A DNA stretch of 64,000 bases, taken from Phoronis australis. Taxonomy: Eukaryota > Phoronida > Phoronidae. Shown piece by piece: positions 26,266 to 40,267 of this stretch (position 1 is the stretch's first letter; every line of letters starts with the position of its first letter). The notes under the pieces are model-generated. The model was not told the DNA's origin, ran no database searches, and saw only the letters and a list, made by a program, of their open reading frames with translations. The stretch spans positions 158,108-222,107 of the forward strand of contig NMRA01000281.1 of assembly GCA_002633005.1 (NCBI GenBank), given 5' to 3'. Both the position numbers and the translations under genes were made by a program.

Positions 26266-27511
26266 AAAATTTGGGTTCAGTGACGGGGTATTGGTTTATA
26301 GCCGCTGAAGTACTAGAAGTATATGAAGGGGAAGAAAAAAGACTGGGAGAATAAAACATTAATAATAATAATAGTGACGAAAAATATACAGGATTATAAT
26401 CAGCTGTGATTTTAATTGTGGATAGCATAAATGTGGCTTTGCATAATCGATCATTTTTTATTTCAACATTTATACGAGAATTTCAGTTGAAAGTTCTTCG
26501 CCACCGAAATTAAAAAGTGCTTTCGGTCGCGAAAATTAAAAAGTACTTAAATTTTACCTAAGCACAAATCATATCATGTGGCTACTCATAACCGTTTGAT
26601 GTCTTTCCGGTATGACGTTAAATAAACAATTAAGGTGTTACAAACAGAAATTTACTACCTTGCGCTCTCTGTGTGTATATACATATTAGTTTCTAAAATA
26701 TTGTATCTAAACAGGCCGCGCATAAAAATAAACAAACACTCTGGTTTATACGTATGTACTAGCAGATTGCTCGGGCGATAATATTTATCAATATTGCAGT
26801 AAAAATAAATCGCATTTATACAGCAAACAAAAGGGCGTGCAAGCTAGCAGAGGAGGGTAAACACAAAAAATCACTGATAAGATCTAGCACGTGCGAGCGC
26901 CCAAAATTCTGTCGCATGCTGGCGATAAGTTCTTGTTACGCAATTAAGACCAAGTGCGATCTTAATTAGACTGTTGGAGCGTCGTTAAATATTCTTAAAG
27001 TCTACATATTTCGCATATGACAAATGTTAAATTCTTTCATACCTACACGAAAGTTTTCTGTTTTGATAGGATTAATTTAGGTTTAAGACAACAAGTTGGC
27101 TATTATGGTGATATTTTTATAGGACTGGTTCCCACCGTCTCGGACAAGTCGCTCTGTTTTCATAACCATTGAGTAGGGTAAGGTGAAAAGCTGCCTACCC
27201 GTTAATAGGTATGTTTGTTAAATATGCATATAAAAGATTATAAAATCCAATTGTGCATGAAACGTCGGCTACTGTTGGTTCTAGCATTCCTAGTTGCGTT
27301 CACAGACAAATGCATGGGCGCAAATTAAATACACTATGAATGCAAGCAGAAAGTCGGTCAGTTTCAGTTCTATTTGCCAGCGGTCAACGGTCATATCTAT
27401 ATTGCTGTGGCATGTTTAATTTTTTTGGTGAAAAAACACTTTCTTTTGCCTACCACTTAATTCCAAAGACACAACAAACCTACCGCAATGGCGGCTGCTG
27501 GTTTTCACTAA

Positions 27512-27543
27512 ACTGTGCATGACCGGCTAAGTTCATGCACAGT
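27512..27543. repeat. 11-bp perfect inverted repeat, 10-base loop
   Basis: ACTGTGCATGA (27512-27522) pairs exactly with TCATGCACAGT (27533-27543). It lacks the histone stem-loop consensus, and the stem is too short for a typical microRNA precursor. Confidence 0.7.
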
Positions 27544-30500
27544 ATTTTTGCAAATAAAACGTATGAGTGAAATAACTGTGCGTGATCTTATCAAAAAATA
27601 CAATGGTTTCATTCGTTTATTTATATGCGGTTAAGATAAGTAGACTTGGCAGTTTGAAAGTCACGAAATCACATCAAAGGTTTTTAAAACAGTACTCGCG
27701 GTTTCACTTAAACCACTTAAATATCAATTTGTTTAGAATATCACGTACAAAGTACTTGTATTTTCATTTGTCTGTAGCGTTAATTTTGGTATCGCATCTC
27801 TTACATATCATTCTACCTTGCAAAGAACTTGACGTGTTCCTCCAGTGAAAATAAAAAATGTAAAAACTTATATTTTTCTGATTTGCACAATTGGCACCCA
27901 TTGTGCTTAGTTCAAGTTCACCTCCAAACTTTTAGTTAATAACTAGACTTTATAATTATTTTAATTTAAAAGGGCTATTTTTGTCTGATTTTTCTCGGCG
28001 TGGATTAAAATTAAGTAAAAATAACTCAGTAGCCAAGAGCATTTTAAAACGAGCAATAAATCCCCAGTGTAGTGAGATGGAAGCGTCTCTGCGCTACACG
28101 CAACAGAGGGCGCCCGTTGATGAGAAGAAATATATGGCTAACAAGCGTTCGCTTTTTGTGTACTAGTTGCCATATCATATATCTCTCAACTTGTTTTCAT
28201 GCATGGGACGGTTTCAAAAGACTGTCAATGTGCATTACATATCGTAATTGATGAACGCGACGAATTTTGATCTACCCGGTTTTCCCGATTCATCACATGA
28301 CATTCGGGTTTGTCCAGGTGACTTCCATTCCCTTATTTGTCCACTTTATTTTCATAAAAATTTCAAAGCAAATTCTAACTCTCCTTATTGCAGTGAGATC
28401 ATCTGAAACAATAACGCATCGTTAGAAATTGTGACCGCGTATGTTCGTTTATCCTACACTACACAATAGGCCTCTCATTAATTCGTTGAAGCATTAGTTG
28501 TTTAATCCACGTTAGGTGCGCGCGCTAGTTTCTTGCGCGTGGAACTTCCGCAACGATCTGACCAACTATGTGGTCATATTATGAACAAATTTACCATTGC
28601 AAACTATCGCGTTACCCTGCACCATGTTAATATAGCTCGGTAAGGGACTGTTTTGTGATGCTGGCCTCAGTATGCAAATACAAATCTGGCTGCGATTATA
28701 TTCAAAATACTTATCCTGTATGACGTAATTCAATTGAAATAAATGGGAAAGAACTCGTTGCTAAGATACCAGTCCCTGTCTGACTCTTCACCTCGGTATC
28801 GCTCGATAAGAACAGTTTTGAAAACCGGAGTCGCATAACAAGTTACTTCTGAAAACCCCCAAGTTCCAGGGTGAACAAAGCCCGATGGCGAAAGGCAGAC
28901 GAACGTGTTGTTTCGCGATAAAATGACATTCTGCTAAGAAAACAAACTTCACTCTGTCGGGCATTATCGAACGACTGCAGCTATCACAAGACCCCCCGCT
29001 ACCATTAAATGGATTTACAGAGAGAATTGTCACCTGCGCCTGAAAGTCTGATGTACCACTAAAATAGTTACATCATTAAATTAATGTTGGCTTGTATTTG
29101 ATTGTATTCCCCATTGAAGTGGACAAGAATAAGTCTTTTCAGAAGCGTGATGTATCAATGATGCGTTTCGTTAAATTTATAATAGTGACGTAATCGATAT
29201 TCACCATCAAGTCATATACCGAATGAATAGAGTTCAGTCGCATATCCGGTTGAAGGGATTTCCTTATTATTCACCATTTAATGGATGTTAAAATGATTTG
29301 GATTACTTCGATAAAATTATTTATAATTCGCCCTTTTCGACGCCATCGACTGCAATGTCCCTAAGTGACGGAGTGAATTACAGTAATAAACGACGATAGA
29401 ATTGGTGCAAAAACGTCAGTCCGGTGTACGAGAAATAACGCTCACGATGAAGAATTCCATTGGTCTAAAACAAGGCAATTACAGATAGCAATGCTTTATT
29501 ACGATATTTCTAATTAAATATCCAGTTCAAAAATATGAAGGAGGATCAGAAACCTTAGACTTAAGTGAACGAGGCCCCGTCTTTGACTTTCCGCCATGTT
29601 GTCAGGACCGGGACAATTTGTTTTGACTCGTGAGTGGATAAGACACCCAATAAGTCGATAGTGCAACGTTCGGAGACAATTGTTAGTTGTTTGACACGAA
29701 AGCTACAATACAAGTATAGCTTACTAGCGAAAACAAGCACAGAGTTAATGACAAGGAGATCTTGGGTCGATATAGTTGTTGGTGACAGATCCCTGCACAT
29801 TTGGTGTTTCAATGGAAATTGTTCCGTGGGGTCGTGCTTAATCGGGGTTTTAATACCTAATATTTTCACAAAATTTTCTAACTTCATGACTTTTTATATT
29901 TTTTCCGGTAATTCACGCCCGATTGAAAGATAGTTGGACTCCACTGATTCAGTGAAGACTTATAAGTGTCTGACTAAACGATACAACCAGACAACGAATC
30001 CGATATAGGTTATTCAACAAGTCGTTCAATTTATTTTTCTAATGCCCTTACTACTCCAGTTGGCCGATGTTGTTTCTTAGTCTTCATAAATACGGGCTAG
30101 TGGTCACTGCAGTAAATGAAACAAATTTGCTAAATACAGGTACTGACTTAGCAATAACGGTACTCGCACAAATAATGGCTTTCTCTTGTCAAAATATAGG
30201 CAAACAAGAGATTTGTTTTACAGAACAACCATGTAATTTACAGATTATACCGGTTAAATCACTTAAATCACAACACTGGTTTACATCTTCGGTGGATAAG
30301 GGTCCATTGGCACTTGAAGAGCTCAAATGTAATTGATGTGGGCATTTAAGATTGAACTGATGCTTGCTAAACTTGTTGAGTTCTTCAAAAAGTATCCTCA
30401 CGCAATCCGGTTTTGTACAATAATTTCAGCTTACATTGTACATTTTATAATTGAAAGAAAGAATTTTTGTACTGATAAATGTGACGTCGTGAAATGAACT

Positions 30501-30702
30501 CTCTAGAATGGCTTGACTGAAACTAACTGTTTTTATGCTATCAATTATAATCCTACGTCGGTTATTTTAGATTACGCTGAAATATCCGTATTACTAGATT
30601 TACGTGTATCAGCCGGAAAACGGCTCTTAGCAATCATTTTTTGTTTATCATACTAGGTCATAATGTTTGAGACACCACCAGGTAGCGTAATTAACTTGAA
30701 AG

Positions 30703-30752
30703 TTCTACAGTTGTTCAATAAAATGCGGTTCTACAGTTGCTCAATAAAATAC
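30703..30752. repeat. 26-bp direct repeat, two copies
   Basis: TTCTACAGTTG(T/C)TCAATAAA occurs at 30703 and again at 30729, with one substitution over the shared core. Confidence 0.8.
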
Positions 30753-33445
30753 ACTAATTTAATCTTTCTATAGCTTGTCCCTGATTTTTGTGAATGGTGA
30801 CATTACCCTTTTACGGAGTCCTTCAGCGCGAAAATTAGCGACAGCAGTTGATCTCGTAGATCACGTGGTGCTCTGCATTAAAGGGTTCAGCACCGTTTGC
30901 CAAAACATCGTAGAAGGAATCGTTGTTTTGCGACATTAGCCGATTCATCGGTATAAAATATTTTGATAATATTTTTATTTTCGAATACCGTATTATTATT
31001 CATTAATTGATTTAGCATTGTGCTTTTCTTATGATGACACGCGAATTAAATTTCACAGTGACTCATACTAAAAAATTAGCAATTACAAGTGAATTTATTA
31101 AAGAAGGAATTTCTCGTCTTAGATTATTCACAACAACTTAACTGATTTCACATTCCCGACTAGTGAAACGCAGCAGGGAATCGTGATCTTGAAATGGGTG
31201 TGCTTTTGTGGTTTAACGGTCATTCTTGTGTGACGCTGGTTGAGCTAAAATAGTTCAAAACTAAGTCGACAACTCCTTAACTTTTCTCATTTCATAGAAA
31301 ACATGAGGGGCGTCAAAATAAAAGACAAAAGGGAAAAATAACGGTGTAACTTTTGGTGAAAAAGTCAAAGCGCTAAATTTTGAGGTACTAGAATATCTGA
31401 AAAAAAGTTTATTGAAGACGACGTAAGGAAATTAGTAAACCGGGAAATATATTTAAAACACAAAAGTGGCATCGCGAATTGAATATAATCCGTTTTGAAA
31501 AGGATTTCAATCATTAATTTAATTAGAGGTGACTTTTCAGTAATCGATGTAAATTTCACATTATTATCAGAGTTGCCTTGACTGTTTAGAATGATGAAAC
31601 GGAAATATTCGATGACCGCCAACTTTTTTGACAAATTTGAAGTAGGAAAGAACCAAAATGTAATATTTAAAAAAATAAACCCTCTTATGCGAATTTTCAC
31701 GGTTGTTAAAGTTTTAGTTTACACTCGTGCCCTTATCAATTGCTATCGAAGTTTTGAAGGGTAGAATTGACTGAACATGATATACAGTAGCACACGCACA
31801 AGGGAGACTGTGGGTGCCGAGTTGCTTAAAACAACATGCTTTAGTATGAGGGGCATGCAGTGGCGGCTATTTTTCACCTGTTCCCAGCGAACATTAAGAT
31901 GTGCTGGCAAGCGAAGGTATCGATGCGCTGCTGAAATGAGGCGGGTAAGTCTAACTGCAACGATACTAAGGACGAATAACCACTACTGACAAGAATAATT
32001 AGCAATAGCGATGACGATAAGAAGAACTAGGACAAAAGAAGAACAAGCAAGAGATAAATCATTCGATCAGTTAATGCTTTAACTATGGCGATGTTGACAA
32101 GATTTAATCATCTTTATCCACCTAAAACAGCGTACCCTGTAGTCAATTTCTGTCTCTAATGCCCTTATGTTTAGTTTCAGCGCCTCTTCAGTTGGCCACG
32201 CATTTCATTTGTGAAATTCATCCATTCACGGAGACAAGCCAAACTGGCGAGCAAAATACTTTATTAATCGATCGCATCGGACGGGTTCATCCAAAGCATT
32301 AATTGTGTACAAATTCATTTTATGGTAAATTTGAACTGAGTGTCTGGTACAATAGCTGGTTTATTCTGCGTATGTACAAAAACTTCACGTATTTGATCCT
32401 TGTAAAAACAGATGTACACAGGCGGGCAACAATGGGAAATTTAGACTTGGCTGACATCAAAGACGAGTTGCCTTTCCTCAGTCAATAATGGCAAATAAGT
32501 TAATTATATCTTATTTAAGTTTAGATAGCGTTCAAATATATCGTATTTACATAAACCAAGGTTGTGCGACGTTTTATATATTGAATATAAATGCGGCGAG
32601 CTCCCAAAGCATATTTGTTGGCGTTGTCAGAATCATGTCGACTGTAAGACATACTCTTTTCGCAAAGCAAATTCCATTGTAAAAAAATGTACACACTACA
32701 ACTCGGCACAAATGAGTAATCACAAGTGAACAGGGTGCGCATTCAAAACGAGTGAAGGCATCCCGTTGAACAAAAAAAGATAGAAGGCGAATGAAGGTCT
32801 TTTTAAAATAAAAAATTCACCAATATTAACCGGTTAAATGAATAGAGGTCTTTTTCGACAAAATTAGAGGGGTCATTTTCAATTAATTACAGTGCCATCA
32901 TTACAACGCTGTGTGCTGTACGTGGCAATTAACAGTGACGTATGCTTGTTCACTTATTGTGTTTATCGCAAATGAGGAACTAGCTTCATTTTATAGTCGA
33001 AAGTAGTATTTCCAACTCGTCAGCCTTGCCCAGTTGTATACTATTTTTACGTAATGTACGGATGTCATGGACTGCAACTAATATCCAATATCAGTAAGCT
33101 TTTGGAATGAACGCTTTACCAACATTTAATCCAGCATCATTTTAACCATCCATTAAAAGTATAGAAAAAATCAAGACTGTTATTGGGGACAAATTAAACA
33201 ACAAGAATAATAAATATTTTAAGTTGTATTGGGAAACAGCGCAACCATCGGACTTGGTAGGAACTAACTAGGAGTTGGATATGAAGCATGAAGGGCTCTA
33301 TAATGGTATTTGCCCAAATAATAGGATTTATGTCAGAGTGCCATAAATCTCATTATCCTGAAACGTAGTAGAAATTTAAAGAATTTAATAAGCGCATTTT
33401 CACCAAGAGCTCTTCATTTTTCGTATCAATCAACTTTCGGCAAAA

Positions 33446-33465
33446 CATCTTAATTAATTAAGATG
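33446..33465. promoter_or_regulatory. 20-bp perfect palindrome with homeodomain-type core
   Basis: CATCTTAATTAATTAAGATG is its own reverse complement. The centre TTAATTAATTAA holds overlapping TAATTA homeodomain cores. Binding is inference. Confidence 0.5.
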
Positions 33466-36095
33466 ACGATGTTCGAATTATTAGCATTTCCTAATCATGT
33501 CAAGTTGACTTCAGAATATCGTTATTTGTCTAAAGGATAAATTAGAATTAATTAGAACTGCTCCGAAACTGTGCGAGTGCTGGAATACGTGTTCATCGTG
33601 GAACACGGAACGTGCAGAAATTTAGCGCCTCCTATTGGATCTTTTTTGACCAGTTCTGATATAAACGTGAACAAACAGATCACGCTACGAGTGAATGATT
33701 ACATATGCCAGTTTCTTGTAAGAAGACAAAAGAATATTATCCTATAGCTATGACACACTGTTCTCGGATTTTAGAATTCTTTTCATCAAATTATGTTGGT
33801 CACAATTTTTCTCAAAGTCCCTTCATTTCGCCTCCTAGCTGGCGAACATTGAATACATTAAAAAGCGTTTTACTCATAATATAATATTCCTCATGATGAT
33901 ATTCTATTTCCGGCACCAACGGCGACTCACGAAAACGATTCATAGTTTACTAGAATTGGCCATCTTTAAAATTGCGAATTAGAAAATTGGCACATACATG
34001 CATGACTTCGTCTTGAGTTGCTACATAAATTTAAATGTAACCCTATCACGGTAAAGACTAATGCGAGACCGATTTTATGAGAGTTAGCAGACTAATTCGA
34101 TTTTCGTTTTTACCCAGCTGAACATGGTGACATACAGGTTTAAAAGAAATGTTCAGCTCGTAATTTTCCCAATTTACAAGAAACGTGTCTTGTCTTTTTT
34201 ATAGTTCAGCTACACCCCAAATGTTTAATTTCTTGATGACAAACCAAAACCGACATCTTGCGTGTCGATTGGTGAATTGCTGGTATTACATGGACGCAAT
34301 TTACTGACCCTTGGAAACTGAAAAAAAATATTAGTAGGAGGGAGGTTCGTGTGTGCCATGTTCATGTAGCACCAAGGAGATTTTGGGTGTATCTACTTTA
34401 CACGTAAATATCTGCGTAGGACCTAAAACGTGGCCACTGAATTATATGCGTGGCATACGAGTTATGTTCTTTTTTGCAATTTACGTCCTCTGATCAGTTT
34501 TCGGTACCTGTTACAGTATCTGTATGTAGGTCTAGATAAAGCCACTCGTTGGCACCGCTGGGGTCTATGCGTATAGTTATGCTAACGGTGACTAAAACTG
34601 ATGTTAAAATTATGTTAAATCATTGGATTCATGTCGTACTGCAAACTTTTTTCTTTAGAACAAGTCCGAACGCCCGGTGATTCTCTGACGTGGGGTTGGG
34701 GACGGATCGTATTCTCTACCCATTGTGAGATTTTACGTCGTGCGAGATCAGAACTGCTTCGCATTATCCTTCAACTGAAGTGATCCAGGTTGCTAGTTAG
34801 CGGGTGTCATATTTTAATTTGTTCGCAATTACCTCCTAACGACTAATTATAAGCACTCTCCGCAAAGATCAGGTTTGTAGCTCAAAACAAGGTCACTGGG
34901 TTCATTTTGCTCAAGGCCGTAAACTGTGTAACCGCAGTCTTAAAACGAAAAAGACAGTTTCTTGTTTCTAAACGGTTGTAAGGTTAGAACAATGAGTATT
35001 TGTGCGCAGTTGTCCAGTGCCACGCGAGCATTCGTCGTCATTTCCAACGTCAAAACGTTGAGGTAAACTACGAAGCGAGATCTTAGAGAAAATCGGTTGC
35101 ACGACTGAGGCGTGGCGTCTTAAATACTTTTTAAAAAATTTGTTTCCGGTCAATCTAATTTAACTTCATCAAATATTTTCAGCACAGAACAGTTTAATTG
35201 AAACCCACTCACCAGTTATATTGTATCAAGATGTCATTTTTCTGTGTTAAACAAAATTTAATGTACACAGGTTTTACTAGCGCATCAACAAAATGACACA
35301 AAATTTTACTTTTTACGAACAAAAAATGAAAGAAGATTGAAGAAAAAATATTACCGATTGACGAAATTTTCCCTTGATGGTGATTATTTTTTTGTTGTTG
35401 GAACTCATTCTGTATGTTCCTAAGAAGTGAGAATGAGCATCTCAAACCGCGAATGCGACGATGCCCTTCAACCATCAGTTTGGAAGCGATTGGTTGGTTA
35501 CTTCGATTTATGTAAGATTACAATCACGGATGACTGGCTCATGATACTACATGCTACGGCATTAAACAGTTGCTCACTTTAATCACCATTTCTGTTCGTC
35601 TCTTGAAGTATGAGAATCCGATCCATCACTCGGTCTAATTACGAAAGTTCAGTAATTCCTTACGACAGTTTTAACAGCTGAGAATTCGGTAATATTTGGT
35701 CAGATCATTAGAGAACCGGCCTGTATAATGCGACAAAATATCTCCAATACAACTTGACTTCTGAATGGATAGACAAAGCAGATGGATAGATAGAAGCAAA
35801 AAGTTGAGTATAAAAATGGACGGTCGTCGGATGGACGGACGGTAGAACGACAGAAAATGGATTGATCGAATGAATGCATGGATGGAGTTCACTGTGATTA
35901 TTCTCAAGATCCCGCCAAAACATACTTGGTTCTCTTGGTCTGATTTTTTTTGAAAATCGAGTCGGTGGTGCACTACTTTTAGTTGCTCATTTTGTCAAAA
36001 AGAAAATCCATCTGAGAGGAGCAAAAAGATGAGGGATTTATTGTTTTACTCATCGCTTGACAACTCACGTTGCTTTGAACCATGGTTACCCACGC

Positions 36096-36237
36096 GCAGC
36101 GTTTTAAAAACACCAGGGTCCTTAGTTTCTTGCTGTGTCCACGAGCAGCGTTTTAAAAACACCAAGGTCCTTAGTTTCTTGCTGTGTCCACGAGCAGCGT
36201 TTTAAAAACACCAGGGTCCTTAGTTTCTTGCTGTGTC
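36096..36237. repeat. 49-bp minisatellite, three copies
   Basis: Units begin at 36096, 36145 and 36194 with GCAGCGTTTTAAAAACACC and end with TTTCTTGCTGTGTC. They are almost identical (one G/A difference in copy two), indicating recent or homogenised amplification. The last copy is cut short. Confidence 0.96.
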
Positions 36238-36720
36238 TGTGCATCCAAAAATTATTTTTTTGTCTTTTGACTTAGGCTTTTAGTCTGCTTCCGAGCAGAT
36301 TTCGAATTGTAGACATATTTTCCAACTTTTAGTCTTAGTTCAATTTCATGAAACAGTCTAAGCTGTGAACTGAGTGTTACCCGAAAGTGAAAAGATAATA
36401 TAAACAGCCCCCGGGGATCTATGTCATGAAATGTGACTTAGGACTTTAGCCATAAGTCATATATCCAAAAGTTGATTGTTTTTGTCTTTGCGTTTCTCGA
36501 AACGCTTTGCCTTCTGTCTAATCGAGCAGACTACACATTTCTGCCATCGGACTTCGAGGACAAAAAGTTTGCTTTCGTAAAACAAGACAAAAGACAACAA
36601 AGTTCGAGAAACAGAACTCTGATTGTTTGCTAAGCCGGAAGTCGTCATGGAGAATTAAGTCCTAGATGTATTAGCCGGTTAGCAACCCGGCTGAACTGCC
36701 GACGTCAATCGTGTTCAGCC
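36238..36720. other. Intergenic, no gene found
   Basis: Non-coding spacer between two tandem arrays; nothing recognised. Confidence 0.5.
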
Positions 36721-36729
36721 AACAATAAT

Positions 36730-36765
<36 letters not shown>

Positions 36766-36828
36766 AATAATAATAATAATAATAATAACAACAACAACAG
36801 TAACAGTATCAATAACAACAACAACTAC

Positions 36829-36868
<40 letters not shown>

Positions 36869-37047
36869 GGAAGAAGAAGAAGAAGAAAAATATGGAAGAA
36901 GAGAAGAAGAATGAGGAAAGGAACAACAACAACAACAACAGTAATAACAATACTAACAACAATGGTAATGATGGTAATAATGATGATGATGATGATGGTG
37001 GTGATGATGGTGGTGATGATGATGGTGGTGGTGACGATGACGATGAC

Positions 37048-37115
<68 letters not shown>
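36721..37115. repeat. Compound AAC/AAT/AAG/GAT microsatellite
   Basis: Nearly 400 bp of triplets run from AAC and AAT through AAG and AAC to a long GAT block (about 36978-37115). Long open frames in both strands (poly-Ile, poly-Ser, poly-His, poly-Asp) are periodicity artefacts. Confidence 0.97.
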
Positions 37116-40100
37116 CAGCAGGAATATACATGTACAATGTACATAAACGCACAAACAAAATTTTTCTGAGTAATTAGTTCATCATGGTTTGCATAAACGC
37201 ATATTATGAATAGTCAATACACCGGCAAACAGTGATATTTTTATTTGAATACGCTTACAACAATATACGTATAGCTAAAACTGCCATTTGCTATATTCTA
37301 AGGGTCATCAACGAACTGCGAACAAAGGCACTTCCAGTTTGTCACGTCACACCACCCGAAAATTTTTGCCGTCATTGAAATCCTAGAAACGTGGGTTTCT
37401 GGGTGAGGGATGCTCATCTATTACGTCATCGCGATCCTGGCTCGTATTACCCTATAGTTCCCAGTCCACCGACAGCACAACTGCAGTTCCCCATGCTAAT
37501 TAGGGCCAAACTTGTGGAAAACAGAAAACACGTGCGCACGAGGCTGTGTGGTCCTTGCTTTCACCACGTTTACCGAGTTCAGAACCCACGGTGTGATGCA
37601 AACCACTAACAGTGCACGCAGTCACGAACAGAAGAAAACAAAACATAAACTACACTTGGCTTCACAAATTCTCGTCGATTTTTCAGTGTACGGCGAATTG
37701 TGATGCTTCAATCAAGTCTTCAGCACGACACGTTCACTTTTTATTGATTTATGCAACAGTCATTGTTTTGCTAGTGCATGACTTCGTTGTTTTCTTTGTA
37801 AGCAATGCGAGAATGTGGAAAAAACGCTTAATCGAATTTTTTGTCAATACGAACTTGCTAACGAATCTAATGTTTAACTTCGCGACCTGTTGCACGGATG
37901 CTCATTAGTGAAAATAATTTAACTGCACGCTATGTTTTTTTGACAATTACTTTCTCGGCAACAGATGGAGAGACCGTTTAAGTGACCTGAACTCGCGTTT
38001 AAATATTAATCAAGCTATCACTGTTTTTTCACGAAATTTCATTTTGTGAAACATCGTGTAAGATGTTTTTAACCGCGCCCATTACAACTGATTGCGCAAG
38101 TTCTGCTTTTACGTGTTAAACGTACTGAGTTAGACCCAATCACCACTTCAGGGGATAAATTGAGTCTGAAATACAAACTTTCTGGTTGAGTATCCGAGCT
38201 CAGAAACAATCGTCTTGCTCCATAGTGGTGCCTAGAACGACTGTGTAATATTTTGCCTTGATAAATTATTTTAAAAACCTCGTAAAGGTGTCCCACCCAA
38301 TACCAAACAGATGTCGCTCGACAAAATTGTACTGGAAGGGCTTTTTTCCTTTTTTAATAACATTTTATTCTGACGTAAGTGCTCACAAACGTTAACAGCA
38401 CAAACAAGGACACTGATCACAAAACAACAACGACGATGACAACAAAAATAAAAGAAAAATGGGCACAGTACAGAGTTTTAAGTAAATAATAATTACAAGT
38501 TAAAAACCAAAAATATAAACGACTGAAATCTCAAAAAAGAAACGAAACAGTTCGATATGGTTCAAAATCCTGTTGTCAGCGTCGAAGAATACAAAGTGCC
38601 AAAAGGTCACGTTACCCAGCGATGACTCACCCATTGAGAGAAGTGTCTATAATTTGCGATTGTTTTCTTTCGCGATCTTAACGCGATTGGGTCTATTTTT
38701 TCTCCACATACGCAGAGGCATGCACACGTGTTGAAGACGTTAGAGGGAAGAGTAATAGATGAGCGCTGTCAATCAATATGTTAGACAATATAACCTTTGC
38801 TAAAAGTTCATTATAAGATGAACACCGAGCACAGCAAAGAGAGCAGTGAACACTCTAGAGCGTCGGAGTTTGCGCGCTTGACGGGGGTTTTCCGCTCACC
38901 GACAGTCATAATGTGTTTGGTCGAGCGAGCATTGTGGAGCAAAAGGGTACAAAATATACTGTAGTTAATAAAACCAATACTTGGCATGCACCTTGCCCCT
39001 TTTCCGCCGTGGTGCGGAAGACCACTGTCTGATCTGTTGCGCACATGTCACTTGGCTCATAGCGGGAGTTGTAATCCAATATGGCCACCGCACGTGTCCG
39101 AAGGCTATTTGTAAATTGTGCGAATACTCCTCCCTTTTCGGTTTTTATGATGGAGACTTTTCGAGGTGAAATGATCCGGCAAATTATGGCATAATGTGCG
39201 TGGAATGTTCCCATTATCTGTTCCAAATAATGTTGGTCAATGTGAGGTAGACGGCATCATGGAGAAATCATGAATTCCACCAATTTCAGATCAGTCGTAT
39301 TGTACCTGTAACGGAAGCCATCGTTTGATTATTTCGGTTTCCGAGTGTCTTTACCAGCGGGATTATCTCAAGTAACATGCGGTCTGCTATTTTAGAGTTT
39401 GTATTCGTCGTCGTGTTAATGTGCTGCCAATTGTACATATGTAGGGGATTTTAACTCAACTGTTCGCGTTTCGGTTAGGGTAGAGTATTGATCAAGGAAA
39501 CAACGACATTCCACCATCAAACTGCTTACTAATTTCTGCTCCATAGCCTAGATAGTGTTTTTGATAAAGCAAAGTTTTGTATGGAATTGTCAAAAATCTC
39601 CCATCTTTTGAGGGTCAGCAATCACAAATTATTAAATGGTTTTCAAAGTTAGTCGTCTAATTACGTTTCTACCTCTTTGTAGCGGATTAAAACAAACATA
39701 TATTAGTTGTCAAAATGTCTAAGTTAAAAATTAAAGGCGTAAGATTTCAAAATTGTATTTAGGTTTTGCAGATACTGAATTCCATGTACACACGAACCAA
39801 CTTACCTACCGGGGTAACTGATTAATAGTTATTTTATAATGGAACAACGAAATACAGAATACGATAAAATGTCAGATTGAAAATAATAGTTTCGGTTGCA
39901 CCATTGATACAAAAATATCATCTAAGACTTTTTTATCATTTTAACATCAAATGCGTTCGAAAAAAATCTTCAAATTATTATTGCTGAAACAACGTTTTCA
40001 AGTGTAAGGACCAAGTCAATGCTTCATGTTTCCCAATGTTATTACACTATTTTAAAAACTTATTTTGAGGGCAATTAAATACTGCCAACGCTGTAATTTT

Positions 40101-40220
40101 TCCAAAGCTTAAGAAGTTTTATTTAGCCTACGTGGAGACCTACAAATAGTACATCAGAAACGAAGCATGGGTTATACGAAGAATAAATTAACTTTAACAT
40201 GTTGCAACTATTTTTAAAAC
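37116..40220. other. Intergenic, no gene found
   Basis: Non-coding sequence with several overlapping short frames around 37391-37908 and 38811-39226 that match no family. An ACA/GAT-rich patch lies near 38410. No RNA gene was seen. Confidence 0.5.
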
Positions 40221-40267
40221 GTTTATATAAACAATGTCAACGATTCAAATGTTGTTTATATAAACAA
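40221..40267. promoter_or_regulatory. Two inverted forkhead-type palindromes
   Basis: GTTTATATAAAC (40221-40232) and TTGTTTATATAAACAA (40252-40267) are each perfect palindromes of back-to-back TGTTTA/TAAACA-type half-sites. TATATAAACAA in the first also pairs with TTGTTTATATA in the second as an 11-bp inverted repeat. Forkhead proteins bind TGTTTA-type cores, so this is a candidate element for cross-regulation by the flanking Fox genes. It could equally be an AT-rich structural element. Confidence 0.4.

Larger units (their letters stand above)
24122..36095. other. Intergenic, no gene found
   Basis: About 12 kb without a defensible exon. Small structures seen are: an 11-bp unit (GGTCGTATTTA) repeated three times at 25791-25823; AAT-rich patches near 25730 and 26355; inverted repeats at 26227-26265, 26942-26967 and 27512-27543; a 26-bp direct repeat at 30703-30752; and a 20-bp palindrome at 33446-33465. 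Open frames here are at most about 110 codons and match nothing known. Confidence 0.5.

Noticed and set aside
34116-34158. 10-bp inverted repeat AGCTGAACAT
   Set aside because: A few 10-bp inverted repeats with loops under 40 bases are expected by chance in 64 kb, and nothing else supports this one.
36715-37177. Long Ile/Ser/His/Asp-rich frames
   Set aside because: Same periodicity artefact from the compound AAC/AAT/GAT array.
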